Part shown: positions 42,782-53,024 of the stretch, in pieces | How positions within the stretch are numbered: the stretch's first letter is position 1 | Layout of the letters: each line of letters starts with the position of its first letter | Assembly (NCBI GenBank): GCA_015501595.1 | Contig: JADNRX010000222.1 | Span: forward strand, 27,939-91,938 | Source: Hymenopellis radicata | Lineage: Eukaryota; Basidiomycota; Agaricomycetes; Agaricales; Physalacriaceae | Direction of reading: 5' to 3' | DNA length: 64,000 nt | Program-made: the position numbers and the translations under genes | Notes under the pieces: generated by a model | The model's input: the letters and a program-made list of their open reading frames with translations, nothing else | What the model was told of the DNA's origin: nothing | Databases searched by the model: none

Positions 42782-45700
42782 CTATACCACTCCCAGCATC
42801 TCCCGGAACGTAGTGAATTTTTGCCTCGCAAGCGCCTTGGTGAAGATATCTGCGACGTTGTCTGCTGTCGCAACGCGATTGACGGAGATGTCACCGGATA
42901 CGACGCGTTCTCGGACGTAGTGATAACGGATGTCGAGATGTTTGATGCGGGCGTGGAATGCAGGGTCGTACGCCAAGCATGTGGCCCCGTTGTTGTCGCA
43001 GTGTAATGGTGTTGGTTTCTCCTTCTCTAGTACTGTAGCGTTTCGACCGTAACTTCACAGCCTGTGATCCGTTATGGTCTGAAGTTACAGCGAACACCTT
43101 CACAGACCCTTAAATTGCCTTATTTAGATAGTCCCGCCTATGGCGGGACCTGAAATTTCCTTATTTGGAGGCTTGTGCCTGGCCAAAGTGGTCCGTGACC
43201 CGTTATGGTGTATGTATAGCTTCACTTCAAAGACCTCCGTGACCCGTTATGTGAATTTGCGGTCGAAACGCTACAGTAGCTCCAACTCGCTGAATAGTTG
43301 TCGCAGCCATATTGCCTCCTTCGATGCCTCGCTTGTTGCAATATACTCTGATTCCGTCGTTGATGTGACCACCACCTTCTACTTCCTCGATGCCCAGATT
43401 ATCGCTCCTCCTCCAAGGTTGAATGTGTAGCCCATTGTCGAGCGTAACATGTCGAGGCAGTCTGCGTAGGATGAGTCGGTGAAGCCGATGAGGGAGTTCT
43501 GCTGTCCGCCGAGTCGTAAGCGCAACATGCGTGTACCCTTCAGATACTTCGCAACGTCGATTGCCGCTTTTCAGTGTTCGCTGCGGTGGCAGTCGAGGAA
43601 ACCAGCGAGTTTGGAAACAGCGAAGGAGATGTCTGGGCGCGTCCCGATGGCGACATACATCAATCCACCGACCAGTCGGCGGTACGGGCATTCTGCAGCG
43701 TCTGGAGTGGATAGTTTTGATGGGCGCCTAAGCTTGAGGTCGGGATCCATGGGTATGAGTTTGGGGTGTGCATCTGGAGGCAGGAATTGTCGAACTATCT
43801 TGTCGATGAGCGCTGTCTGTGATAGATAGACGAATCGTTTAGCACGGTCACGTTCGATGGCGATGCCGACGATGAATCGCGCGTCTTCAACCGATAACTG
43901 CCAGCGTGGTGTTCGGACTTCATCCAGGAAGTGTTCGTTCTCCTCTCTCGAAGACGCGACTGAAAGGAAATCGTCGACGTGTACGGCGCAGATGATGGTC
44001 CCGGTTTCTGACTTCCTGTAGTATATGCACCATTCGCTCTGTAGTCGTTTGAAGCCCCAGCCGACCATCGCCTCGTTGAGGGTCTTGTTCCAGATCCTGC
44101 CGCCCTGCTTCAGTCCATACAGCCCCTTCTGTAACTCCCAGACCCAGTCCTCCTTCCCTTTTACAGCAAACCCTTCCGGCTGTTCGATCCACTGTGTCTC
44201 CTCCTCGTTCAGAAGTCCATGGAGGTACGCCTGCTTGATGTCGAACTGCTGCATGTCCCAGTCATGGTATCCTGCTAGGTGTGCCAGTATCCGGAACGAC
44301 TCTGTCCTCGCTGTCGGTGAAGCCGTCCATTCGTAGTCGCGTCCGAACACCTGTTCGAATCCTCTGACCACTAATCGCGCTTTCCACCTGTTGATCTCGC
44401 CGAGTTCGTTGCGTTTCCTGAGTAGTACCCACTTCGAGCGCAATACCCGTCGGCCCGTAGGTACGTCTTCACGGGGGACCAGCTTGTAGACTCCCATGTC
44501 AGCTAGTCCTTTCAACTCCTCCTCCATCGCAGCTACCCACTTCTCCGCATCCTCCGATTCCATTGCTGTCTTCAGATTCGGAGGTTCGTCCTGGGCACGG
44601 TCTTCTTGCTCCGTCGCACTGAGCAGGTCGTCTATGAGTTCCTCGAACGGGTCGTCCTCATCTAGGAAGTTCACTTCCAGGCCCTCGTCCTGTAGCACCA
44701 CTCGTAACTCGATTCTCGCTTGTCGCCTATCCTTCGCCGCCTGTTTCCTCTCTTTCTTCCCTTCCACTGATTCCTTCACCTCCTGGACCAACCTTGGTGA
44801 CCTCCGCGGTAGACTACTGGGCTCCTCCGGATTCTTCAATGACGGTGTTTCCGGAGGGTCCTCTACAGGGGAACTCGGATTCTTCAATGATGGTGTTTCC
44901 GGTTCCCCATCTATCCTACTGCTGTGACCCGGATTCTTCGATGACGGTGTTTCCGGGCCAGCTTTCGTTATACTATCAGGTACATTTGTATTTGATGACG
45001 GTTGTAATGATGCTGTTGGTATTTGGGAGATGTCGGATGGGATTGATGGAGGTGGGATTGTGTCGGGTTCAGGTATTGGTGCGATCTCTGGCTGGTCAGT
45101 GCTGGGGGATTCGACGGTGGTGCCAGGCTTGAAAGGTCTGGCGACGTCTTGGTGGGATTCTACAAATTTGACGTGGAACGATTCGATAACTTTGTGGGTC
45201 GGTCGATGGTAGCACCTATACGCCTTCGCTCGCTGTGAGTATCCAATAAGAACACACTCGATGGATCGTTGATATATTTTTGGGTTTCGTGATGGGATGA
45301 GGACGAACGCGCGACAACCGATTTCTCGTAAGTGGGATAGGTTGGGTTTCCGACCGTACCAAGCTTCAAACGGAGTCTTGAACTTGATGCCAGCTGCAGG
45401 TGTCCGGGCAGTGAGGTATGCTGCCGTTACACAGAACTCGTCCCATCGGTTCGGTGGTAGTTCTGCATCAATGCGCATGGTACGTGCCTTATTCATGACC
45501 GTTCTGTGTGTCCTCTCGCATTGTCCGTTATGTGCGCTTGTATATGGTGCCGTGAACTCGATCTCAATCCCCCTTGATTCGCACCACTTTGTCATCGCGT
45601 CTGAGCGTAGTTCGTCATTGTCCACTCGATATTTCTTCGGGCGTTGTCCTGTCTGGTGCTCGACCTGTAACTCCCATACGCGTAGCCGTTCAAAAGCGCT

Positions 45701-46455
45701 TGATTTCGATGGTAGTGGTACAGCCCATGGGAAGCATGTGGCTTCGTCAACAATGAACATAAGGTAACTGTTTCCTGAAGCAGAGACGACATCTTCGGGA
45801 CCGGTCAGGTCAACCGCCACCACCTCCAGCCTCTCCGTCGCTCTCGCACCCTCCCGTACCCTTGGAACTGACGAATGCGGCTGTTTCCCAAGGATACAGG
45901 ATGAGCAAACGGGCGGCAGTTCAGAGAGATTGACGGGCATACCGGAGGCAGATGCATGACGAGCCATGTGGAGTATGACGGGGATATTGGGATGTCCAAG
46001 TCGGCGATGCCAGACACTGACGTCAGGAGTAGGAGATACCGATACGAGTGCTGATTCTGTAGCAGTAGGGATCTTGGAGCAATCGAGCTTGTAGAGTTTG
46101 CGAGAAGTCATGCGAGTGCCAGTTGCTAGGACGCGTCCGTGTCCGCGATTTGCGATAATGGTGATGGTATTCGAGGAAAAACGGCTCTCGCATTGAAGGT
46201 CGTCAGAGATGGTCGCAATAGAGAGTAGGCGAACGGAGGATTCTGGTATCCAGAGGACGTTGTTGAGCGTAAGTTCCGTTCCCGTATGGTCCAGCTTCAC
46301 GACCACGCTCCCAATACCTCGCGCCTCGATAGACGTACCACCAACGCCGCGAACTCTCCTCGGTCTGACCAGTGGACGAAGGTTCTGGAAGTCTGTCTTG
46401 TCCATCGACACGTGTACAGAGGCTCCAGAGTCTGCAAGCCAAGGAGAATCAGATA
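42782..46455 (-). pseudogene. Copia pol polyprotein (protease, integrase, RT, RNase H)
   Basis: From 46455: SPWLADSGASVHVS (protease active Asp), LDCSKIP and WHRRLGHPNIPVI (integrase zinc region) with CSSCILGKQ, VVAVDLTGPED (catalytic Asp), VDNDELRSDAM (second Asp), GQCERTHRT (Glu), a Pro/Ser linker, KWVLLRKRNELGEINRWKARLV and QFDIKQAYLHG (RT), CAVHVDDFLSV (VDD catalytic pair), and RNase H up to DIFTKAL at 42790. Two in-frame stops lie in RNase H (TGA after HRSEH, TAG after ASRK). MITE M1 sits at 43033-43276. Protease is in a different frame from gag. Confidence 0.92.
43033..43276. mobile_element. MITE M1 copy 1, in Copia RNase H
   Basis: 244 bp between TA dinucleotides (43031-43032 and 43277-43278), inverted ends CTGTAGCGTTTCGACCG. 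Closely similar to the copy at 50602-50845. Removing one TA plus the element joins ...LFSELE and LLEKEKPTPLH in frame, so the site was coding before insertion. Confidence 0.93.
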
Positions 46456-47856
46456 GGGAATGGGTGTCAGCAAGCTGTCCATCGTTGCATTGAACGCGTT
46501 GTCATCGAGTGGTCTCTGGTGCTGGTTCCAGTCAACCGTCGCTCTAGGTTCCTTAACAATGCCTAGGACAAACAATTCGTCGAAGTCGCCAGGCGCCATG
46601 GTGTTGCGAACTCCATCAGTGTATATGTCCTGGAGTTGGTCTGTCGAAAGTCCACAGAAGTCGATGTCCACCGCGTGAGCTGCATCGTCTTTCTTCTTGG
46701 CGTCTTTTGCTTCGTCGTTCTTTGGTTTGGCGTTTTCTTTTCCACGACGTTTCCCATACTTCGCGTCTCTGGCCGCCTCTTTCGCTTCTAGGATGGTCTT
46801 CCCTTCCATACCGCCGCCCTTCCTGATGCAGTATGGTGTAGTGTGGCCGAGCAGTCCACAGTTCCCGCAAGTCTCTCTTGTCGGCGTCTTGGATGCAACC
46901 ATGGCCGTATCTTGCGCATCATCTTTCTTGATTTCCGCCTCGAGTTCGAAGAGCGCGCGTATATCCTCTGATCTGTATGGTGTCTCCTTCGTGGACCGCG
47001 AAATGTTCTCCATAACGCGCGAACGTAGGATCGGGTAGTGGGTGCCCATCGCCCGGATGAGTGCGACGCAAAGGAAATCGTCTTCTGTCGGCGCCCCCAT
47101 CTCCCAGAGTCTCTTGTTGACGTCTTGCATTTCGTGTAATTTTCGCGAAATGTCGTCGCCCGGCGCTAGCGTGTACGAGAGGAGTTGACGGATGAGAGTG
47201 ACCTGCGCGACTACGCCACATCTAAGGTGGCGCTCAGTGATGGCGGCCCAAAGCTCTTTGGCTGTCGTTATCTCCCGGAAGATGGCTGCTTCCTCAGGAA
47301 CCATCGTCAGGCGCGTGAAAGCGACAACCGCCGCGTCATTCTGCAGCCAGTTCCCGTAAGCGCGTGGTTCCTCGTCTGGGTCTGGCTGTTCGTACACGCC
47401 ATTAGGGTCTGGGGATATGTGGTAGACGAGAGGCTGAGCGATTGTGAGGACATCGTGTAGGACCTCAGACCAGCGTGCAAAGTTGGAGATGGCGAGACTG
47501 AGCTTTTCTTGCCCGGCGGGCCATGCGGATATCGTGATGGATACGGGACGTATGCGTGGGTGTGTGCGGTCGAAGCGCATGGTTTCGGTGAGCGAAGATG
47601 GTGCCGGCGACGAAGGGCGTGAGTGGCGGCTCGAATCGCGTCTCTCGCGCGTGCCCATCATCCTCTCGAACATCGCCATCATCCGTGCCTCCGACCGCTC
47701 GACCATGTCCATCATCCGCATCTCGAAAGCTACTCCTGACGCTCCTCCTGCGGCGACAGAGGGCCCGATATCGGTATCCATCTCTGCGAGCGACGCGCTC
47801 CATCTTCTAAGCGTTCTAATCGACTCCGCGGCTGGCTGTTTCTTCGTTCCGGGCAT
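46297..47856 (-). CDS. Copia gag
   Basis: About 500 residues from ATG 47856. An N-terminal helical part (MRMMDMVERSEARMMAMFER) is followed by a UBN2-like capsid region: ELWAAITERHLRCGV, QVTLIRQLLSYTLAPGDD and MQDVNKRLWEMG. A CCHC knuckle (CGNCGLLGHTTPYC) and a Lys-rich tail come next. After DSLLTPIPYLI the gag frame runs on without homology while protease continues in the -1 frame from about 46455. The real boundary is near 46480. A frameshift site or a one-base change explains this. Confidence 0.85.
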   Translation of the reverse strand: MPGTKKQPAAESIRTLRRWSASLAEMDTDIGPSVAAGGASGVAFEMRMMDMVERSEARMMAMFERMMGTRERRDSSRHSRPSSPAPSSLTETMRFDRTHPRIRPVSITISAWPAGQEKLSLAISNFARWSEVLHDVLTIAQPLVYHISPDPNGVYEQPDPDEEPRAYGNWLQNDAAVVAFTRLTMVPEEAAIFREITTAKELWAAITERHLRCGVVAQVTLIRQLLSYTLAPGDDISRKLHEMQDVNKRLWEMGAPTEDDFLCVALIRAMGTHYPILRSRVMENISRSTKETPYRSEDIRALFELEAEIKKDDAQDTAMVASKTPTRETCGNCGLLGHTTPYCIRKGGGMEGKTILEAKEAARDAKYGKRRGKENAKPKNDEAKDAKKKDDAAHAVDIDFCGLSTDQLQDIYTDGVRNTMAPGDFDELFVLGIVKEPRATVDWNQHQRPLDDNAFNATMDSLLTPIPYLILLGLQTLEPLYTCRWTRQTSRTFVHWSDRGEFAALVVRLSRREVLGAWS

Positions 47857-47974
47857 CAGAGCCGTGTGTATGCGTCAAAATCGTCTAGGCGGGACGTCGA
47901 AAATGTCCTATAATGGCGTGTCCGAGTTCGTGCAACGTCAGGGATGGTGAGGCCTTCACCAAATGCCCATAACC

Positions 47975-48210
47975 TGTTAGAACCTGTACGTATCACGGAC
48001 TGTCAGAACACGCCTTAGTCGTGGCAGAAAGACTATTATATTGTACCTGTACGTATCACGGACTGTCAGAACACGCTACACTATGTATCAGCCCGTGTAT
48101 CGTCGGTACATGAGAAGAATGCTTACCCTTAGTCGTGGCAGAAAGACTAAGGGCAAGCATCTGATCGATCCTGTCATAAAGGCTTCGAATCACGTGGGCG
48201 ACATCCAACA
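47975..48210 (-). repeat. Copia 5' LTR
   Basis: 236 bp, TGTTAGAACC...ATCCAACA, about 98% identical to the 42490-42725 LTR, abutting the GCGGG target duplication. Confidence 0.95.
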
Positions 48211-48235
48211 GCGGGTGCAAATTAACTACTGACTA

Positions 48236-48436
48236 TAGAGACCTCAACGAGTCAGATCCGAGTCTGACTCGCGATCCGTGAGGCGAGTACTCGAGGCTAA
48301 GAGCCTCGATCCGTGATCCGTGTTTGACTCGACCCGCATTGACTCGCGAGTCAAACGAGTCAAGTACTCGCGCACGATCCAGGTTATCAACGGATCGCGC
48401 GGATCAGCCCCCTCAAATTCACCCAAAGTCATTCAT
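48236..48436. mobile_element. hAT MITE copy 3, one end only
   Basis: Starts TAGAGACCTCAACGAGTC, as in copies 1 and 2, and follows them for about 200 bp up to an ATTCATGC. It then diverges into another GC-rich element. The preceding 8 bases (ACTGACTA) belong to the Gypsy LTR. No opposite end was seen, so the copy is truncated or rearranged. Confidence 0.75.
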
Positions 48437-48660
48437 GCCTGGTGTAGACCTGGGCAAGAGTGCGCACACGGGTGCACTCGCACTCGTAGCGCGGGTCATT
48501 CGCGGCTCGGAGCCGGACACCCACACTCGAGTGGCACCCGAGTGCGGCATTCGAGTGCCGCACCCATTCGCGGGTGTTGCGCACACCCGAGTGCGCCGCC
48601 ACCCATGTAGTGTGACGGGTGTACCCGTGTACACCCGCATCCTCCACACACCTGTGTAGT
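48437..48660. repeat. GC-rich palindromic element
   Basis: Begins TAGACCTGGGCAAGAGTGCG and is filled with CACTCGAGTG, GCACCCGAGTGCGG and GGGTGTACCC palindromes, then ends near CACCTGTGTAG. It resembles the element at 655-977 in style. A paired terminal repeat was not found. Confidence 0.45.
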
Positions 48661-49014
48661 CCTATATCCGGTCCGTATTAGACCCGTCCGGTGATTGATG
48701 GAACGGGGCTAATATGCACCGTTTGATCAGATATCCCTGTACTGCAAATAAACTGCAAACTGGGTGTCTGCCTTAGAGGCGTCTTAGCAGTATTCCTCTC
48801 CCGTCCCCCGCCCTACCGTACTCCCGCCTTGTAAACCCTGACCTGCTTATCAATAATGAATGACATCTGCCCCCGCCTCAACAATCCCGGTCCGTCAGAG
48901 TTCACTTAGATAAGCAGCCTATGCGGCGCCTTCCGGATAGGATACCGACCATCCCAACACTGTGTAAGGGCGGGATGACCATATACAGTTGGTATAGGCG
49001 GCGGTCTACTAATA
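48661..49014. other. Gap before the KDZ2 transposase
   Basis: No frame or repeat is supported. The left terminus of KDZ2 should lie here or to the left, but I could not match it to a right terminus. Confidence 0.4.
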
Positions 49015-52000
49015 CTACAGGCGGTCTTCAAGTACAAGGGCTAGAGCATCTAAGGCCATGTCCTCCTCATCCTCCACCTCTTCAAACTCCTCCTCCAAGT
49101 CACTGTCGCTGTCCGCAGGCCCCCCTGTCCCAATGTCATCCTCTCCCTCAGCGGCAACCCATTCCGCATCACTGCCCATCGCCTCTTCATCCGGCTCGGC
49201 CTCAGATTGCGCCAGAACCAGGCCAAACCTATCTCGATGTAGCGGCACCCCTCCAGTGAGCTTCAAGCCTAATTTTGCCGCCCTAGGATCCTTGGCAAGC
49301 CTTTGATATCGCGCCATATGTACCTCTGCTGTCCTGGAGCGCTGCAATCGGTATAGGTCGATCTGGTTGGCGAGATGAGGGTTGCCTCCAGCTGTCCGGA
49401 CAACTGAGCGCTGTAGATAATCATCCTCCACCTGCATGTATGCGATGTGGCGGGATATTTCAATATTCAAACGCTGTATTTCTGATGCAGCGCCTCGTAG
49501 CTTGAAGTCGTTGTCCAGCACCTGGCGAGCACTGTGGGTGGACCACGGACGCTCCAGAACGTTGGAGTCCGTGTCCCGCAGCAGGTCAAAGTCAGACAGG
49601 AAGGAATACTCCACTACCTCATCCCAGACTAGTGTTTTACGCCCAAGTTCCTTTGCTGCATGATTGAAACGTTCCAATGCCTTGCGTACGGCCTTTGAAC
49701 GGTTCTGGAGGGCTGATGCGATGTGACGACGCAGTTTATAGCCTATCGAGCATATCAGAAGCATTCTTTTAGCGTAAACACACATACCAGTTCCCGATAG
49801 GTTCATCTTTGTCAATTCGAAGATTCTTGACACAATCAGCGCCTCCAGTTGATCTAAAGAGCGCCGATATGTCTGCTCGCGCATGCGCTTCTCAACCTCA
49901 TTCCACTTTGCGCTGCCAATCGCCCATCGATCCTCTGCCACCATGTGTAGGCGATCCTCCAGAAGTTCAACATGCCCGGTCGCCAGTCCCAAATCATCTA
50001 GAGTTTTCAATCGATCCCTTTCAAGCTTTCCGTTCTTCAGCGTACTCTGTCGGTTACCGGGGATTTCTTGAACAAAGAGTAGGACACTTGACATTTCATC
50101 CGCCCTGTCCCTAAGCGCCTGTTACCAATAGTGTAGATGCAATGAAACAGACGTACTTGACTTCATAGAAGCCTACCAGCTTCTCTAGGTATTCCACCTC
50201 TAGCTTCTCCTGCGTTGTTGCTATCTTCTCCTTCAAGGACTCCAGATATTCTCGCTCATCCTTTAGCCACCCATCAAAGACGGAGCTGCTGAAGATTCCA
50301 AGTCGTGCCATCTCCGCCTTATGAAGGGGCTTTGTTTGAAGAATTCCAATCGCTTGTCGATAATTGTTGCAAAGGAACATGCTCAAGCGCTCGTAGTTGT
50401 CGATGCGATCGTGATGCTTCATCCACTGTACAATTCATTGCAGGCGATGAAATACGCTTGCATTTCGCGTGCCTCGGGCCATTCCGTTTGTCACGTTGAA
50501 AAAGCGCTCACACCCCTCGAAGTCCTCTAGGCCCATAGAGGAAAGATATAAGGGAAGGAAAGAAAGCTGGCACAGACGGTTATGTGCATGTCCATGAAAT
50601 ACTGTAGCGTTTCGACCGTAACTTCACAGCCTGTGACCCGTTATGGTCTGAAGTTACAGCAAACAGCTTCACAGACCCTTAAATTGCCTTATTTGGACAG
50701 TCCCGCCATAGGTGGGACCTGAAATTTCCTTATTTGGAGGCTCGTGCCTGGCTGAAGTGGTCCGTGACCCATTATGATGTATATATAGCTTCACTTCAAA
50801 GACTCCCGTGACCCGTTATGTGAATTTGCGGTCGAAACGCTACAGTAGTCCCTCTATTGATTGATAGTCCAGTCGGTCTACCCGCTCAGCCAAGGAAGAA
50901 TTCTGGATAATTTTTGTTAGGTTGCATCCGACGTCATACCCGCTTGCCTGCTGTGGGCCGTGAAGCCGTAGCATGAACTCGACAACGGCTAGGGGGTACT
51001 TCGCTCTAAAATTCGTATGAGGCACAGATATGCGAGAAGAGGAAAGGACGTACTGCTCGCCACTCTTGACCATGTCTGCAAAGGTGTACACAAACTGATG
51101 TCTGCAGAGGGCCACAAAAATACCCGTCTCATCGAATACGCCCCACATCTTCGATGTACCACCCTGGTCCATATTCTTCCAGCGACTAGAGCAACCATGG
51201 GCCATACCCTCATCATCTGTTACTTCCTTTTGCCCAACTGTCTCTCTTGCAAACTCGTTGACCTTCTCGCGAGGGAGAGCATAGTCCAGGCCCGCATCTC
51301 GGAGATCCTCTCTCTCATTCACAGCACCAACGACATCATCTGGGCCAAGGTTGGTTGTTCGACGAATGTTGCGGCGCATAGAATTGTTACCGTCAAATGT
51401 CCATAGCCTTCGTCGCTCAAGAGGCCTTTCTCCCTTCAATTCAAAGGTACACGAGGGACAGGCGTTTAACGCTCGCCAATCCTCGGTGTCCCGACCCAGC
51501 ACCTTCAAAACAGATACATCCATGTAGTTTCGAATGGACACATAAACATCGTAGCAGATGCTGAACTGCTCGCGATAGTAGGGACGATAGGCGATGTTGT
51601 TTAGGTCACAAAGCATGCGCACAAAGGGAAGAAGGGAGAGTTGGGGACACTTCAATTGTAATGAGTGGAAGAGGTCCATGGTGCGCATTGTAACAACAAG
51701 GGAGGGCCGCATAGGTGCACAGGGTATGGCACCGTTTTATACAAATTCGATAGGTGCCAGTGTGAACGTCTCAAATTGAGAGCCGATTGTATAGAAGGAA
51801 TCTATGATTCATCAGTCTTATGCCTCAAAATGGGTGTTGCACTCACGGAATACATCCAGGACATGGATGCATGATTTATCAACAATCTCCACCTCCGGAA
51901 ATGATACAGCGCCCCCATCCACCCTCTCATATGCCCATTCCATGTATGCATGGGCCATTTGATCATATAAGGGCTCAAAACCTATATTTCGGCGCTCTGT

Positions 52001-52490
52001 ACGATCCCGCCGGGTGCGTCGATCAATCCTCTTGAACGTCCGTAGCTGACAATATAGATTCTCATACACCTCCCATACCTCACCACCCAGATTACTCATC
52101 TCCACACGCTCACGCCCTTCGATGACGGCCTGTATGCGTAGAACATCGCCGTCCTCAAGCATGGCCATGTCTGCATCATCATCATCAACGTAGCCGGGAT
52201 CACCATCATCGGGGCGGGCTATATGCCTACGCATGTCGTGCAGCCGCTCAGCTCGCTCTGATATTGGTTTATGAATTTACATGCTAAACCTGACTGGGTT
52301 GGGTTCACTTACCGCGACGTTCAAGTAGCTCCTCCAAGGGATTATAACCGTCGTTGAATTTACGTTTGATTCTTTGGTCCTGGCTTAAGATTTGGCTATG
52401 TGCACCTTTAATGGCACCAGAACGCGAGGATTTATCTACATCGCTGGATATACGTATCTTCTTTGAATTTCCAGAGCGGCGGATGGACAT
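49015..52490 (-). pseudogene. KDZ2 transposase (KDZ family, different lineage from KDZ1)
   Basis: From ATG 52490: a basic N-terminus, an intron, an acidic helix (DDDDADMAMLEDG), then CPSCTFELKGE and the core: LWTFDGNNSMRR (first Asp), KMWGVFDETGIFVALCRH, ASGYDVGCNL (second Asp), FHGHAHNRLCQL and GLEDFEGCERFF (Glu). The C-terminal part has FELTKMNLSGTG, an intron, YKLRRHIASALQNRS, SFLSDFDLLRDT and a final acidic tail ending at 49015. MITE M1 (50602-50845) splits IEGL from FHGHAH. In-frame TAA (about 51742) and TGA (about 50442) also interrupt it. No Cys-rich CxC2 region, unlike KDZ1. Transcribed away from the TET/JBP gene. Confidence 0.85.
50602..50845. mobile_element. MITE M1 copy 2, in the KDZ2 transposase
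   Basis: 244 bp between TA dinucleotides (50600-50601 and 50846-50847), same CTGTAGCGTTTCGACCG ends and interior as 43033-43276. With the element and one TA removed, the reading IEGLFHGHAHN is restored in frame. Confidence 0.93.
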
Positions 52491-53024
52491 CGTGGACTGA
52501 GTGCACGAGAGAATAGTGTGGCAGTCGATCGCGTCAGCAACTGGTTACTGCACGTTTAGATCACGTGTATGTTCAGATCACGTGCATGTTCGGATCAGCG
52601 AGAACGAGTCAGTCTGTTCCGTTCTCCGCTTCCTTGCTCCGTTACCACCTGCACAGCGATGACGACTGCCGGACAGTCGCCGTCTTTCGCCGCCATCAAC
52701 GACTGCCGGACAGTCGTTGCGTTCGCCGCCGACGCTCAACGTTGTCTCAGACCGCCAAACGATTGGATCCGCTGGAGCGGATGCCTCCTTTTTCCTCCCC
52801 TTTCCTCCTACACAATGCCTCAAATACCGACGCCATACGACGGCGACGATTGATGGATAGTTGCCATCGTTGTCGTCATCGATGCTGAGCGCCGTCACTC
52901 TTGGATGACAGGCGGCGATGGAACGACTCTCTCCTTTTCCTCCCCTTTCCTCTCCCTTCTCTCAGACTCGCTGCTCCACCTCAAACCCCTCAAGATCAAA
53001 CCCTCGACCCTGGGCCAGATAAAT
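52491..53024. promoter_or_regulatory. Divergent intergenic region between KDZ2 transposase and TET/JBP
   Basis: About 530 bp shared upstream region for the two genes. It carries two copies of a 17-bp near-palindrome, CGACTGCCGGACAGTCG (52663-52679 and 52700-52716; the second extends to 21 bp), and three GATCACGTG-like words around 52559-52588. These are candidate sites for a DNA-binding regulator. The role is inferred from symmetry and position. Confidence 0.45.

Larger units (their letters stand above)
42490..48210 (-). mobile_element. Copia LTR retrotransposon
   Basis: 5721 bp with 236-bp LTRs (TG...CA) at both ends and an exact 5-bp target duplication GCGGG (42485-42489 and 48211-48215). 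Domain order gag, protease, integrase, RT, RNase H on the minus strand identifies Ty1/Copia. It is inserted in the LTR of Gypsy G2. A MITE (M1) and point stops inactivate it. Confidence 0.95.
41753..48235 (-). repeat. 5' LTR of Gypsy G2, split by Copia
   Basis: The LTR runs from 41753 (TGATGTGC, inverse of the ...GCACATCA end) to 42489, is interrupted by the Copia element, and continues 48211-48235. There it is cut at TAGTCAGT by a hAT MITE end. It matches the G1 LTR inverted but lacks M3. The first roughly 1 kb of the LTR (U3) is not seen beyond the hAT end. Confidence 0.8.

Noticed and set aside
46440..46500. Programmed -1 frameshift between Copia gag and protease.
   Set aside because: No clear slippery heptamer was seen. 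A single base change in a decayed copy explains the frame shift equally well.
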